Assembly: GCA_002256985.1 (NCBI GenBank)
Contig: NCGO01000009.1
Span: 1-64,000 of the forward strand
Length of the DNA stretch: 64,000 nucleotides
Direction: 5' to 3'
DNA from: Novosphingobium sp. 28-62-57
Lineage (GTDB): Bacteria > Pseudomonadota > Alphaproteobacteria > Sphingomonadales > Sphingomonadaceae
Below the pieces are notes generated by a model that saw nothing but the letters and a program-made list of their open reading frames with translations, did no database searches and had not been told where the DNA came from. This document shows, piece after piece, positions 7,822-19,110 of this stretch. The number at the start of each line of letters is the position of its first letter. Positions within the stretch are counted from its first letter, which is position 1. The position numbers and the translations under genes were made by a program.

Positions 7822-9008
7822 GCCCGGCGCTGCTTGGCCCGTTGCCGCACCAGCCGCAAGTAGGTGTCAGCGACCGCCTGATTGATCCGGTCCCACGAAA
7901 ACTCGAGACTCCGCTCTTCGCCCGCCGCGCCGTGCTGCGCGCGCAGGGCGGGGTCTTGGGCATAGAGGCGCAAGGCTTCGGCAAACTGCCGCACCGCGCC
8001 CGGCGTGATCAGACGCCCGGACACGCCATCGTCGACAAGGCTCTGGCTGCCCGTTGCCGCAGCTGCCACCACCGGCACCGCACAGGCCATCGCCTCAAGC
8101 GTCACGTTGCCGAACGTCTCGGTGACCGAGGGGTTGAACAGCACGTCCATGCTCGCCACCGCGCGGCCCAGATCGGCGCCGCCCTGAAACCCGGCAAACA
8201 CCGCATCGGGCAAGCGCGCGGCAAACCAATCGTGCGCCGGACCTTCGCCCACCACCAGCACGCGGTGCTTCACGCCCTTGCGCGCCAGCTGGTCGATCGA
8301 GTCCGAGAACACGTCGAGCCCCTTTTCCATCACCAGACGGCCAAGGAACCCCACCACCACTTCGTCATCGCCAAGACCGAGGCTCCGCCGCCATTCGAGA
8401 CTGCGGGCAGCGGGGTTGAAGATGTCGCGATCCACTCCGCGGGACCAGATGTCGATATCGTAGTTCATGCGCTGATCGCGCAGCACTTGCGCCATCGATT
8501 CCGACGGTGCGACCAGCGCATCGCAGCGCCGGTAGAAGCGGCGCATCAGCGCTTCGACCACCGGTTCGGCCCAGGCCATGTTGTAGTACCGGAAGTAGGT
8601 TTCGAACCGGGTGTGGACCGAAGCGAGGATCGGCAATTTGCGATGCCGCGCCCACGAAACCGCCCGGTGCGCCACCACATCGGGCGAGGAGACGTGCACC
8701 ACATGGGGCGCAAATTCCGCCAGATCGCGCCGCACGCGGGGGCTGAGCGACAGCGGAAAGCGATACTCCGCGCGGCCCGGAATGGCGAACGAAGGCACGC
8801 CGATGTGCGTGCCGGTGGCGGGAAAGGCCGGGTTCTCAACCTTGGGCGCATAGACCCGCACATCAGCCCCCTGCCGCAGCAGATAGCCGACCAGCCGGTT
8901 CAGCGCCTGGTTCGCGCCATCGCGCACATAGTTGTAGTTGCCGCTGAACAGCGCAACGCGCAGGCCCGGGAGGGCAGTCGGGAAGGCGATGGGATCAGGC
9001 TCTGACAT
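7818..9008 (-). CDS. GT4-family glycosyltransferase (MgtA-like alpha-mannosyltransferase type)
   Basis: About 396 residues with the GT-B fold signatures: N-terminal GNYNYVRDGANQALNRLVGYL loop for the acceptor side, and C-terminal GFLGRLVMEKGLDVF, VVGEGPAHDWF and the nucleotide-sugar motif PSVTETFGNVTLEAMACAVP with the EX7E glutamates. These are typical of GDP-mannose-dependent mannosyltransferases acting on membrane lipids. The start at 9008 (MSEPDPIAF) is preferred over an upstream ATG because the preceding residues are not typical. It stands alone, with its 3' end overlapping the convergent membrane protein gene. The sugar donor and acceptor cannot be read from sequence. Confidence 0.85.
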   Translation of the reverse strand: MSEPDPIAFPTALPGLRVALFSGNYNYVRDGANQALNRLVGYLLRQGADVRVYAPKVENPAFPATGTHIGVPSFAIPGRAEYRFPLSLSPRVRRDLAEFAPHVVHVSSPDVVAHRAVSWARHRKLPILASVHTRFETYFRYYNMAWAEPVVEALMRRFYRRCDALVAPSESMAQVLRDQRMNYDIDIWSRGVDRDIFNPAARSLEWRRSLGLGDDEVVVGFLGRLVMEKGLDVFSDSIDQLARKGVKHRVLVVGEGPAHDWFAARLPDAVFAGFQGGADLGRAVASMDVLFNPSVTETFGNVTLEAMACAVPVVAAAATGSQSLVDDGVSGRLITPGAVRQFAEALRLYAQDPALRAQHGAAGEERSLEFSWDRINQAVADTYLRLVRQRAKQRRA

Positions 9009-9218
9009 TGCCAGCCCCATAGACCCGCCGAACATGAATGGCGAGTGACAGCGGCGCACCCCTCGCAGTTTTTCGGCATTTTTGCCCGCTGAAGGGCCGC
9101 CCCGTCCAATCGGTTTGCCGCGATTTCATCCGATCCGGTCACATTCCCGGAAACCTTTTTGCACCTTGCCGGTTTGGACCCCTGCATGCCTGACGGCATA
9201 GGAAAAAGAGGGAAAATC

Positions 9219-10118
9219 ATGAAGATACAGAACCGTTTCGCGTGGCCGCTGGCCGCGTCGGTGGCGCTCGTCTCGGCTTCGGCTGGTGCGCAGGACATGC
9301 CGCAAGACACCCCTGCGACCGAATCCCGCGATGCCATGGAAAGCACCGGCGGTTTTGACCGCGACCGCCATTTCAGCGGCCTGTATCTGCAAGGCTTTGG
9401 CGGCATCGGCCTGCTCGGCAACAATCGCGGCACCTTCGAATTCGATACCAACCGCGATGGCACCTATTCCGAAAACGTGAACACCACGCTTGGCGCCAAT
9501 GCCTTCTCCCCCGGTTTTGCCAATTGCGGCGCGACCGGCGCGACGCGTGACGCGGGCTGCGTGACCAAGAAGGAAGGCGCAGAATACGGCGCGCGCATCG
9601 GGTTTGATACCCGGGCGGGCAATGTGGTGTTCGGCGGGTTAATCGAAGGATCGCGCAGCGAATCCGTGTATCGGTCGAGCGCGTTCAGCACGACGCCTGC
9701 CAACTACCGCATCGACCGCTCGCTCGATTATGCCGTCTCGGCCCGCGCGCGCCTTGGCTTTACGCCCGGCGGCGGCGCGCTGTTCTACACGACCGGCGGC
9801 GTGAGCTATGCCAAGATCGACCACGATTTCAGCACGACCAACACCGCCAACAGCTTTACCGAACGCAACGATGGCAAGATGCTGTGGGGCTGGCAGGCTG
9901 GCGGCGGCACCGAAGTGATGCTGACCAACAACCTGTCGCTGGGGGTGGAATACCTCTACAGCCGCTACAAGGATGACAAGTATGCGGTGGAAGTGGGTGC
10001 GGGCACTGCGCCTGCCACCAACCCGTTCCTGCTGAATGGCGGCGGCACCAACATGCGCGTGCAGGACAAGGTGTTCGATACGCACTCGGTCCGCGCCGTG
10101 GTTGGCCTGCGGTTCTGA
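9219..10118 (+). CDS. Outer membrane beta-barrel protein (Omp25/31-like porin family)
   Basis: The product of about 299 residues has a signal peptide (MKIQNRFAWPLAASVALVSA, cleavage after ASAGA) and then eight-strand barrel features: alternating hydrophobic strands, FSGLYLQGFGGIGLL, LDYAVSARARLGFTPGGGALFYTTGG, LSLGVEYLYSRYKDDKY and a C-terminal strand ending in VVGLRF with terminal Phe, the outer membrane insertion signal. AGAGGGA precedes the ATG. A rho-independent terminator follows 52 bases after the stop. Function in nutrient uptake or membrane integrity is unknown. Confidence 0.85.
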   Translation: MKIQNRFAWPLAASVALVSASAGAQDMPQDTPATESRDAMESTGGFDRDRHFSGLYLQGFGGIGLLGNNRGTFEFDTNRDGTYSENVNTTLGANAFSPGFANCGATGATRDAGCVTKKEGAEYGARIGFDTRAGNVVFGGLIEGSRSESVYRSSAFSTTPANYRIDRSLDYAVSARARLGFTPGGGALFYTTGGVSYAKIDHDFSTTNTANSFTERNDGKMLWGWQAGGGTEVMLTNNLSLGVEYLYSRYKDDKYAVEVGAGTAPATNPFLLNGGGTNMRVQDKVFDTHSVRAVVGLRF

Positions 10119-10170
10119 TCAACACGTAACGCGCTCCCCGCCGAAAGACGCGGGAGCAGCGAACCGGGAG

Positions 10171-10203
10171 AAGCTGCGGCGCGGGAAGCGCCGCAGCTTT
10201 TTC
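10171..10203 (+). terminator. Rho-independent terminator of the OMP gene
   Basis: A GC-rich stem AAGCTGCGGCGC / GCGCCGCAGCTT with a five-base loop is followed by TTTTT. Confidence 0.85.
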
Positions 10204-10280
10204 GTGCGCGGCGCGGCCTTCAAAGGGATCGGGCAGTGCGGCGTCTGTTGGCCCTGTTTCTCCCCGAAATGGGGAGGGGG

Positions 10281-10316
10281 GTTTACACAGTTTACACTGT
10301 CCTGAAGAATAATTGC
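10281..10316. repeat. Dispersed repeat with doubled GTTTACAC (copy 1)
   Basis: The sequence holds two direct GTTTACAC words followed by GTCCTGA and an A-rich tail. A second, inverted copy with only a few mismatches is at 33783-33818. This copy lies between two convergent genes, so it is not a shared promoter element of the same kind in both places. Confidence 0.6.
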
Positions 10317-10493
10317 GATCGATCAGTTGGGCGTGATTGATCGGTTCTTGCGATTGACCGGCACGGCGGTTTGCCGGGATTCGGGCCGGGCTTTGGGCCG
10401 GGGTGAGGGCGTTGGCGTCTGCTGGGGCGGAGCGGGGGGCGTGGTGCGTCATGTCCCGAAGGCTATGTCAGGTGGGGGTTTGTAGGACAGCGG

Positions 10494-10532
10494 AAAAATG
10501 GCAGGGGCCGCTGCAGGTTTCAGCGGCCCCTG
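10494..10532 (-). terminator. Rho-independent terminator of kup
   Basis: On the minus strand a perfect 12-base stem CAGGGGCCGCTG / CAGCGGCCCCTG with an eight-base loop is followed within two bases by ATTTTTCC. It starts 8 bases after the kup stop codon. The rest of the 10204-10493 gap shows no gene. Confidence 0.85.
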
Positions 10533-10539
10533 ATCACCA

Positions 10540-12453
10540 TCAGATTCTGATCTGGCTGCCCAGTTCGACCACGCGATTGGCCGGTAGGCGATAGTAGTCC
10601 ATCGCGGATTCCGAGGCCTTGAGCATCCAAGCGAACAGATGTTCGCGCCACAGCGCCATCCCGGCAATTTCCCGTGCGGCGATCAGCTTTTGCCGCCCAA
10701 GGAACCAGCTGGTACGCATGGGATCAAGCGGTATGCCCTGCTGTGTCAGCGGGGCGAGATCACGCGGAAGATTTATTTCCTCGGTAAAACCATAATGGAC
10801 GATGACCCGGTGGAAGCCATCTGCAACGGTATGCTTTTCAAGACGATCCGCCGGGTCAAGCCGTGGCACCTCGGCCACTTCCACCGTCAGCAGGACCACA
10901 TTCTCATGCAGAATCTGGTTGTGCTTCAGGTTGTGCAGCAGGGCTGGCGGAACACCGTCCTTTGACGCCGACAGAAATACCGACGTGCCTTTGACACGGT
11001 GGATCGATTTGGCCGTTGTGCGCGCAAAGACGTCAAGGCTCATCGTTTCATCATCGAGATGCTTGCGCAGAATGGCCCGGCCCTTTGCCCAAGTCGTCAA
11101 TACAGTGAAGATAATCCCGGCGATGAGCAGCGGCACCCAGCCGCCATCTGCGATCTTTGCGATGTTTGACATGAAGAACGCGGTGTCGATCGTGGCAAAC
11201 AGGGCGATGGTTGCCGTTGCAGCAAAACGATTCCAACGCCAGACCTTGAACAGCAAGAACGCCAGCATGGCCGTGGTGATCAGCATCGTTCCGACGACCG
11301 AAATCCCATAAGCAGACGCCAAGCGCGTCGACTGGCCAAAGCCGATCACAAGGACCAGCACCATGATCAGCAAGCCCCAGTTGACGGCTGGAATGTAGAT
11401 TTGACCGGCGGCCTTTTCGCTGGTGTGCAGGATTTTCAGGCGCGGCAGAAAACCAAGCTGGATAGCTTGATGGGTGACAGAAAAAGCGCCCGAGATAACC
11501 GCCTGGCTGGCGATGATGGTGGCGCAAGTGGCCAGCAATACCAGCGGAAGTCTGGCCCAATCGGGAGCCATCAGGAAGAACGGATTTTCCACTGCGGCAG
11601 GATTGGCCAGCAGCAGGGCCCCTTGGCCCATGTAGTTCAGCATCAAAGCCGGAAAAGCCAGCGAAACCCAGCTTAGGCCAATGGCCTTGCGACCGAAATG
11701 GCCCATATCGGCATAGAGCGTTTCGGCACCGGTAACCGCCAGAAATACCGAACCCATTGCCAGAAAGGCCAGACGAGCATCATCCTGGAAAAACGCAATG
11801 GCCCAGCGCGGGTCGACTATTCCCAGAATGCTGGGGTGGTTTGCAATATTCGCGATGCCAAGCCCGGCCAGCGTGATGAAATAGACAATCACGATCGGCC
11901 CGAAGAACGCGCCGACTTTGGCGGTTCCCCGCGACTGGATCAGGAACAACCCCATTAGGATCACTACCGACAGCGGCAGTACCAGCGGTTCCAAGCGGGC
12001 TTCGATAATGGTCAAGCCTTCGACGGCAGACAAAACCGACATGGCCGGGGTCAACATGGCATCGCCATAGAACAGTGCAGCGGCAAGCACGCCGAGGATC
12101 AGGAGAGCGCCTTTCTGCCGGTTTTCAAGGTGGCTGGAGATCAGCGCCAGAAGGGCGAAGGACCCGCCTTCGCCACGGTTGTCCGCCCGCATGGCGACGA
12201 GCACATATTTGATCGTGACGATCATCATCAACGTCCAGAAAATCAGGCTGAGGACGCCGAAAATGTGCAGGTTATCCACGGCCAGCGGATGGGGGCCGAT
12301 AAAGGACTCTTTCATGGCATAGAGGGGCGAGGTGCCGATGTCGCCAAAGACGACACCGATGGCCCCGAGCATCAGAACAGGCAGGCTGTCCTTGTGCTGA
12401 CCGGGGCCGGACGAATTGCCGCTTGCCAGCGGCTGCGATTGGGGATGTGACAT
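10540..12453 (-). CDS. kup: KUP-family low-affinity potassium transporter
   Basis: About 637 residues, the usual Kup length. The first helix contains LMLGAIGVVFGDIGTSPLYA, the family signature, followed by about eleven more hydrophobic helices and a long cytoplasmic tail (RAILRKHLDDETMSLDVF onward) with HYGFTEEINLPRDL typical of Kup. It imports K+ in symport with H+. The start is placed at ATG 12453 (MSHPQSQPLAS); ATG 12471 is an equally poor ribosome-binding-site match. It is divergent from the KdpD/KdpE-like fusion at 12557-13900, with about 100 bases between them, which suggests that this protein regulates kup or itself. Confidence 0.95.
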   Translation of the reverse strand: MSHPQSQPLASGNSSGPGQHKDSLPVLMLGAIGVVFGDIGTSPLYAMKESFIGPHPLAVDNLHIFGVLSLIFWTLMMIVTIKYVLVAMRADNRGEGGSFALLALISSHLENRQKGALLILGVLAAALFYGDAMLTPAMSVLSAVEGLTIIEARLEPLVLPLSVVILMGLFLIQSRGTAKVGAFFGPIVIVYFITLAGLGIANIANHPSILGIVDPRWAIAFFQDDARLAFLAMGSVFLAVTGAETLYADMGHFGRKAIGLSWVSLAFPALMLNYMGQGALLLANPAAVENPFFLMAPDWARLPLVLLATCATIIASQAVISGAFSVTHQAIQLGFLPRLKILHTSEKAAGQIYIPAVNWGLLIMVLVLVIGFGQSTRLASAYGISVVGTMLITTAMLAFLLFKVWRWNRFAATATIALFATIDTAFFMSNIAKIADGGWVPLLIAGIIFTVLTTWAKGRAILRKHLDDETMSLDVFARTTAKSIHRVKGTSVFLSASKDGVPPALLHNLKHNQILHENVVLLTVEVAEVPRLDPADRLEKHTVADGFHRVIVHYGFTEEINLPRDLAPLTQQGIPLDPMRTSWFLGRQKLIAAREIAGMALWREHLFAWMLKASESAMDYYRLPANRVVELGSQIRI

Positions 12454-12511
12454 GACTTCATGGTGGGCCATTTGCCCATAAAGTTTCCATGTGGATTGTG
12501 CCTGAGCTTCG

Positions 12512-12549
12512 CATAATTTGTCGACGTTTCCAGAGCGTTCCGGCAATTA
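12512..12549. promoter_or_regulatory. Possible operator between kup and the fusion regulator
   Basis: An imperfect inverted repeat (CATAATTTG at 12512 and CAATTATG near 12542) sits in the divergent promoter region. KdpE-type regulators bind AT-rich repeats at promoters, so this is a candidate site. The evidence is only symmetry and position. Confidence 0.25.
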
Positions 12550-12556
12550 TGGGGCC

Positions 12557-13900
12557 ATGTTCAAAGACGCACCTTCTCCGGCAAATCGGACACAGTCGGC
12601 CACAGCCGCCCTCTCTCACACCGCCGCCGCCTTGTTGCTCGGTGGCATCTCAACGGCAATCGGCGTGCTGATTGCGGCCCGCTGGGGCAATGCACCGGTG
12701 GTGATGCTCTATCTGCCACCCGTGCTGTATGCGGCGACATTTGCAGGCCTTGCCAGCGGGCTGTTTGCCGCGCTCGCATCGGCGCTGGCCTTCAACTACT
12801 TCTTCACATCGCCTTATCACACGTTTCAAATTCACAGTCCGGCAGACATCGTCACCGTCGTCGTCCTGTTTGTGGTGGCGGCGGTGTGCAGTCAGCTTGC
12901 GGCTTCTGTGCGCAGACAATCGCGCTTGGCAGCTGATCATGCCGCCCGCAACGCGGCGGTGGCAGGCTTTGCGCGGCGTCTGCTTTCCACGCGCGATCTG
13001 ACCGACGTAGCGCAGATCAGTGCGGGGCAGCTGGCCGCCTTGTTTGGGTGTCAGGTTGCCGTCGTGGGAGAGGGCGCGCCGGTGCGTGTGCTGGCGAGCA
13101 TTCCTGCCGATGCAACCCCCAATCCGGATGATCTTGCAGCGGCCGCATTTGCGATGGAGTTCGGCGAAAGTTCAGGCCGTGGCCAGAAGCGCGCGCCGCA
13201 GGCCGATTGGCAATTCCATCCGGTGACGTCCGAGAGTGCTGTTCTGGCAGCAATCGGGCTGGCACGTGAAGACGGCGCGCCGCCCGTTCCCGAAGAACGG
13301 CAGGTTCTGTTTGAGAGCCTGCTCAACCAGATGGCGTTGGCTCTGGAGCGGGCACGGCTGGAAGGCGAAGCGCGCGAAGCGGCAGGAATACGCGCGCGGG
13401 AGAAGCTGAGATCGGCTTTGCTCGGCTCAATCGGGGATGACATCAAGCCGCGGATAAGGGCGGTTCAGGCCAGCATTCGCGCGCTCCGCCGCGAAGGCAC
13501 CATGGACAAGGCCGCGCTATCCTCGCTTGACGGAGAGGTGACGCGGATCGAGCGCCACATCGACAATCTGGTCGATCTGCAAGGCGCGGATGAGGGGGAG
13601 CCGGTTAGCATTGGCGATGTGGTGATCGATCTTCATCTGCGCACGGTCCTGCGAAACGGGGAGCCCGTTCACCTGACGCCCAAGGAGTTTGCGGTGCTGG
13701 CCGAGTTGACGAAGAGCGGGGGCCGGACGCTGGCCCATAGCCAGCTCTTGCGGGCAGTGTGGGGCCCGGCGCAGCAGGATCATATCGATTACCTGCGCGT
13801 GGCGATCATGGGATTGCGGCGCAAGATTGAAGAAGACGCGGCCAATCCGCAGCTTGTCGTCAATGTGCCGGGCGTGGGCTATCGTCTGGCCATTGCATAG
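12557..13900 (+). CDS. Membrane-bound KdpD(DUF4118-GAF)-KdpE(winged helix) fusion regulator
   Basis: About 447 residues. Residues ~18-118 form the four-helix KdpD membrane domain (DUF4118: VMLYLPPVLYAATFAGLASG, ALAFNYFFTSPYHTF, ADIVTVVVLFVVAAV). A KdpD-like GAF domain follows (~140-270). Next comes a helical segment that aligns with the KdpD phosphoacceptor region (EKLRSALLGSIGDDIKPRI), but the motif SHDLRTPL has become GDDIKPRI, so the histidine is lost. The ATPase domain is absent, as is a receiver domain. The last ~95 residues are a KdpE-type OmpR winged helix (VHLTPKEFAVLAEL, LLRAVWGP, YLRVAIMGLRRKI, VPGVGYRL). It should act as a one-component, membrane-anchored regulator. A TTG at 12518 is in frame, but ATG 12557 is preferred. 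Confidence 0.85.
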   Translation: MFKDAPSPANRTQSATAALSHTAAALLLGGISTAIGVLIAARWGNAPVVMLYLPPVLYAATFAGLASGLFAALASALAFNYFFTSPYHTFQIHSPADIVTVVVLFVVAAVCSQLAASVRRQSRLAADHAARNAAVAGFARRLLSTRDLTDVAQISAGQLAALFGCQVAVVGEGAPVRVLASIPADATPNPDDLAAAAFAMEFGESSGRGQKRAPQADWQFHPVTSESAVLAAIGLAREDGAPPVPEERQVLFESLLNQMALALERARLEGEAREAAGIRAREKLRSALLGSIGDDIKPRIRAVQASIRALRREGTMDKAALSSLDGEVTRIERHIDNLVDLQGADEGEPVSIGDVVIDLHLRTVLRNGEPVHLTPKEFAVLAELTKSGGRTLAHSQLLRAVWGPAQQDHIDYLRVAIMGLRRKIEEDAANPQLVVNVPGVGYRLAIA

Positions 13901-13918
13901 CTAGAGATTCGGTTGATG

Positions 13919-13951
13919 AAAAAAGGGCGGCCTGTTGGGGCCGCCCTTTTT
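13919..13951. terminator. Bidirectional terminator between the fusion regulator and typA
   Basis: Stem GGGCGGCC / GGCCGCCC with a six-base loop is flanked by A-run and T-run, so it can stop transcription from both convergent genes. Confidence 0.85.
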
Positions 13952-13970
13952 CGTGTATTTTCAGGCCGCT

Positions 13971-15797
<1,827 letters not shown>

Positions 15798-16111
15798 GAA
15801 ACGGACTTTCGATTTTGGATTCGCAGGAGCTCGGCACAAGCGTGGCCCGCTCCGACTTCGGCGCGCGCTTACTCTTTATTGTGCGTTGCGGCAAGCACGC
15901 TGAGTCAGAAAGGCGCGCGTTGCGTTGTGTGACTGGTTTGCAACAATTCGGGCAATTGCTGGTCCAAAGCGGTTCAGCCTGGCGCGCGGCGATTGTGGCG
16001 GGAAGGTCATGCGCCTAATGGGGAGACAGGGAACAACGGATGACCTGTAGCCGCGCAATGCGGCCATGTTTGCGGCCCAACGGGCCGTATGATCTAAGGA
16101 AAAGAACAGCA
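15798..16111. other. Divergent promoter region, typA / TonB receptor
   Basis: About 310 bases with no supported gene between two divergent genes. It must hold both promoters; I cannot identify clear -35/-10 boxes. TAAGGA at 16095 is the ribosome binding site of the receptor gene. Confidence 0.4.
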
Positions 16112-18813
16112 ATGACATGCGATTTTGCCGGCCAGATTGCCGGACGTGCGGGCCGGGCCATGCTGCTTGCCGGGGCTTGCGGGCTTGCCATAACGATTTG
16201 CGGCACAGCTTTGGCGCAGGAAACGGCAGCGGCGGGCGAGATGGCGCAACCTGCCGACGCTGCGCCCGAGCAGGTGGCGACCGGCAACGAAATCATCGTG
16301 ACGGCGACCAAGCGCGAGCAGACACTGCAGGACGTGCCGGTTGCGGTCTCGGTCACCAGCGCCAAGACGCTGGAACAGGCGCAGATCCGCGACTTGAAGG
16401 ATCTGGCCAGCGTGGTGCCTTCGCTGCGCGTGACGCAGCTGCAATCGAGCGCGAACACCAACTTCATCATCCGCGGCTTTGGCAACGGGGCCAACAACGC
16501 GGGGATCGAGCCTTCGGTCGGCGTGTTCGTCGATGGCGTATACCGCTCGCGCTCGGCTGCACAGATCGGTGATTTCCCTGATGTGCAGCGCATCGAAGTG
16601 CTGCGCGGGCCGCAGTCCACGCTGTTTGGCAAGAATGCCAGCGTGGGCGTGATCTCGATCGTGACGGATTCGCCCAAGTTCGAATTCGGCGGCAATGTCG
16701 AGGCGAGCTATGGCAATTATGATGCGCTGATCGTGAAGGGCGTGGTGACCGGCCCGGTGAGCGACCAGTTGGCGCTGAGCGTTGCAGGCGGTGTGAACAA
16801 GCGTGACGGCTATGCGCAGGATCTGGGCACCGGCAACGCCACGAATGAGCGCGACCGCTGGTTCGTGCGCGGACAGGCGCTGTGGGAGCCGAGTGCGCAG
16901 ATGCGGGTGCGGCTAATCGGCGACTATTCCAAGATTGATGAGCTGTGCTGCGGTGTGGTCAATCTGCAGCCTTCGGATGCCACGCTGGCGCGATCCGCGC
17001 GCTGGGCGGGCGGGTGAACGCGCCGAACGAGATCTATGACGACCGGGTCTATTCGAACATAGACTCCACCAATGACATCACCAACTGGGGGCTTTCGGGC
17101 CAGATCGATTATGACCTTGGGCCGCTGACCTTCACCTCGATCAGCGCCTATCGCCGCACCGAAGCGCTGACCAATCAGGATTCGGACTTTTCGAGCGCGG
17201 ACCTGATCGGATTCAATGCGCAGGACCAGAGCATCAAGACGTTCACGCAGGAAATGCGCGTTTCGACCAATCTTGATGGCCCGGTAAACTTCCTGCTGGG
17301 AGGGTTCTATTTCAACGAGAACATTCGCCAGTCCAACCAGATCGGCTGGGGCACGCAGGCGCGCAGTTATGCCGATTTCGTTATTCGCGGCTTGACGCAG
17401 AACACGCAGTCGCTGCCAAGCGTCGAAGCCACGATCAGCGCCCTGACCGGCACGAACTACACGGGCCGGTTCTTCACACAGGGGCAGAAGCTGGACGAGC
17501 GCTATCGCCTGAAGAACGAGGCCTATTCGTTCTTCGGTCAAGCCGATTTCAAGGTGGGTGACCGGATCACGGTGACCGGCGGGTTGAATTACACCAAGGA
17601 TGCCAAGAACTTTGCCGCATCGGCCACGTCGAACGACGCCTTTGCCAATCTCGATCTTGTGCAGATCGGCGGCACCGCGCTGAGCCGCGGGTTTGTATCG
17701 ACCGCGCTGGGCACGACCGACCCGGTTGTCATCGGCAACTTTGCGGCGGCCAATCCCACGCAGTTTGCTGCTTTGCAGGCACAGGCCGCGGGCTTTGCGG
17801 CGCTTAACGCGAACCTTTCGACAGACGCTGCGGCTGCAGACACCAATCCGCTGACGGTCGGCAATCCGCTGCTGGCATTGCAGGACCTGCAGTATCTGCC
17901 GCCGTTCCTGGCCGTGCCCAACGCGGTGGAAGCAGGGCAGACGCGTGACGACAAGTTCACTTATGTGGTGCGCGTAGCGTTTGACCTGACCGACGATATC
18001 AACGTCTATGCCAGCTACGCGACCGGGTTCAAGGCCAGCTCGATCAACCTTTCGCGCGACAGCCGCCCGGCGGAAAGCGATCGTGCCGCGCTGGTGGCTG
18101 GCGGGCTAACCGTGGTCAACCAGACGTATGGCAGCCGCTTTGCAGGCCCTGAAAACTCGACCGTCTATGAAATCGGCCTGAAGGCAGACTGGGGTCTGGT
18201 CACGGCCAATCTTGCCGCGTTCAACCAGCGCATCAATGGCTTTCAGTCGAACACCTTTACCGGATCGGGCTTTGTGCTGGCCAACGCGGGCAGGCAATCG
18301 GTGCGCGGGCTGGAATTCGAAGGCACGGTGCGCCCGGCCAAGGGCCTGCAGATCAATGTTGGCATGACTTACCTGGAACCCAAGTACGACAGCTTCATTC
18401 TGTCTGCTGTGGGTGATCTTTCCAAGACGCGTCCGGCCGGTATTCCAGCGATTTCATCGACGTTTGCCGCTACGTATGATCACGAGTTTTCGAGCGGGCA
18501 CCACGTGATCCTGCGCGGTGATTTCCATTATGAATCGCCGGTCCAGATCATTGAAGGCCTGCCCGGCTTCCTTGATGGGGGGACGCGGGTTGCTACCGCC
18601 GCAGCGCAGCCATTCCGGCGCGAGGTGAACGAGTTGAACGCTTCGATCAGCTGGGTCCTTCCGGCAGGGCTTGAACTGACGGTCTGGGGCCGCAATCTGA
18701 CCGATGCGCGCTATCTGCTGTCGCTGTTCGACACGCCGGCGCAGCCTGAATCCATTTCGGGCTATACCAGCCAGCCGCGCACGTACGGCATTGCGGCGCG
18801 TTACCGGTTCTGA
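16112..18813 (+). pseudogene. TonB-dependent receptor with a single-base frameshift
   Basis: The first frame (16112-17017) encodes a signal peptide, the N-terminal EIIVTATKREQTLQDVPVAV TonB-box/plug start and the plug domain (FIIRGFGNGANNAGIEPSVG, EVLRGPQSTLFGKNA). It ends early after SDATLARSARWAGG. The +1 frame continues the same barrel (AIRALGGRVNAPNE...) to 18813 with terminal aromatic strand GIAARYRF. Adding one base near 16990 (GGCGCGATC to GGCGGCGATC) joins the two into exactly 901 codons. It is either an inactive gene or a sequencing deletion in a GC run. The family transports complex substrates across the outer membrane with TonB energy. The substrate is unknown. Confidence 0.85.
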
Positions 18814-18836
18814 TCTGAAACATCGCCGTTGAAGGG

Positions 18837-18864
18837 AAGGGAGTCTGCGGGCTCCCTTTCTTGT
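18837..18864 (+). terminator. Probable terminator of the TonB receptor
   Basis: Stem AAGGGAG / CTCCCTT with an eight-base loop is followed by a T-rich tract (TTCTTGTTT). Confidence 0.65.
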
Positions 18865-18935
18865 TTCGGCAACCAGAATCGAAACGGCGATGGAGCGGCG
18901 AGGTTCTATTGTGCTGCCAAGGATTGGGGACGGTG

Positions 18936-19096
18936 TCGCGCAGGGGGCGCAGAGAACGCAATGACGCTGAGATGAAGTGCTGGGCAGACGCGCCAGCTCT
19001 GCCCTCTGCCTCGCAAAAACGGCGACCTCCGGTTTCCTGATCCGGCTTTGCCGCTGCCCCCATTTCTCTGCGTCCTCTGCGCCCTCTGCGCGAAAC
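18936..19096. repeat. Imperfect inverted repeat, CTCTGCG-rich family
   Basis: The left arm (GCGCAGGGGGCGCAGAGAAC at 18938) and right arm (CTCTGCGTCCTCTGCGCCCT at 19066) are imperfect inverted copies about 100 bases apart. The right-end word CTCTGCGCGAAAC recurs exactly near 20541-20553, so this and 20421-20553 belong to the same dispersed family. Confidence 0.6.
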
Positions 19097-19110
19097 CCTT
19101 CTTACTTTTA

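Noticed and set aside
7554-9005. Long plus-strand ORF opposite the glycosyltransferase
   Set aside because: Arg/His-rich translation typical of an antisense frame in high-G+C DNA; the minus-strand gene has clear family motifs.
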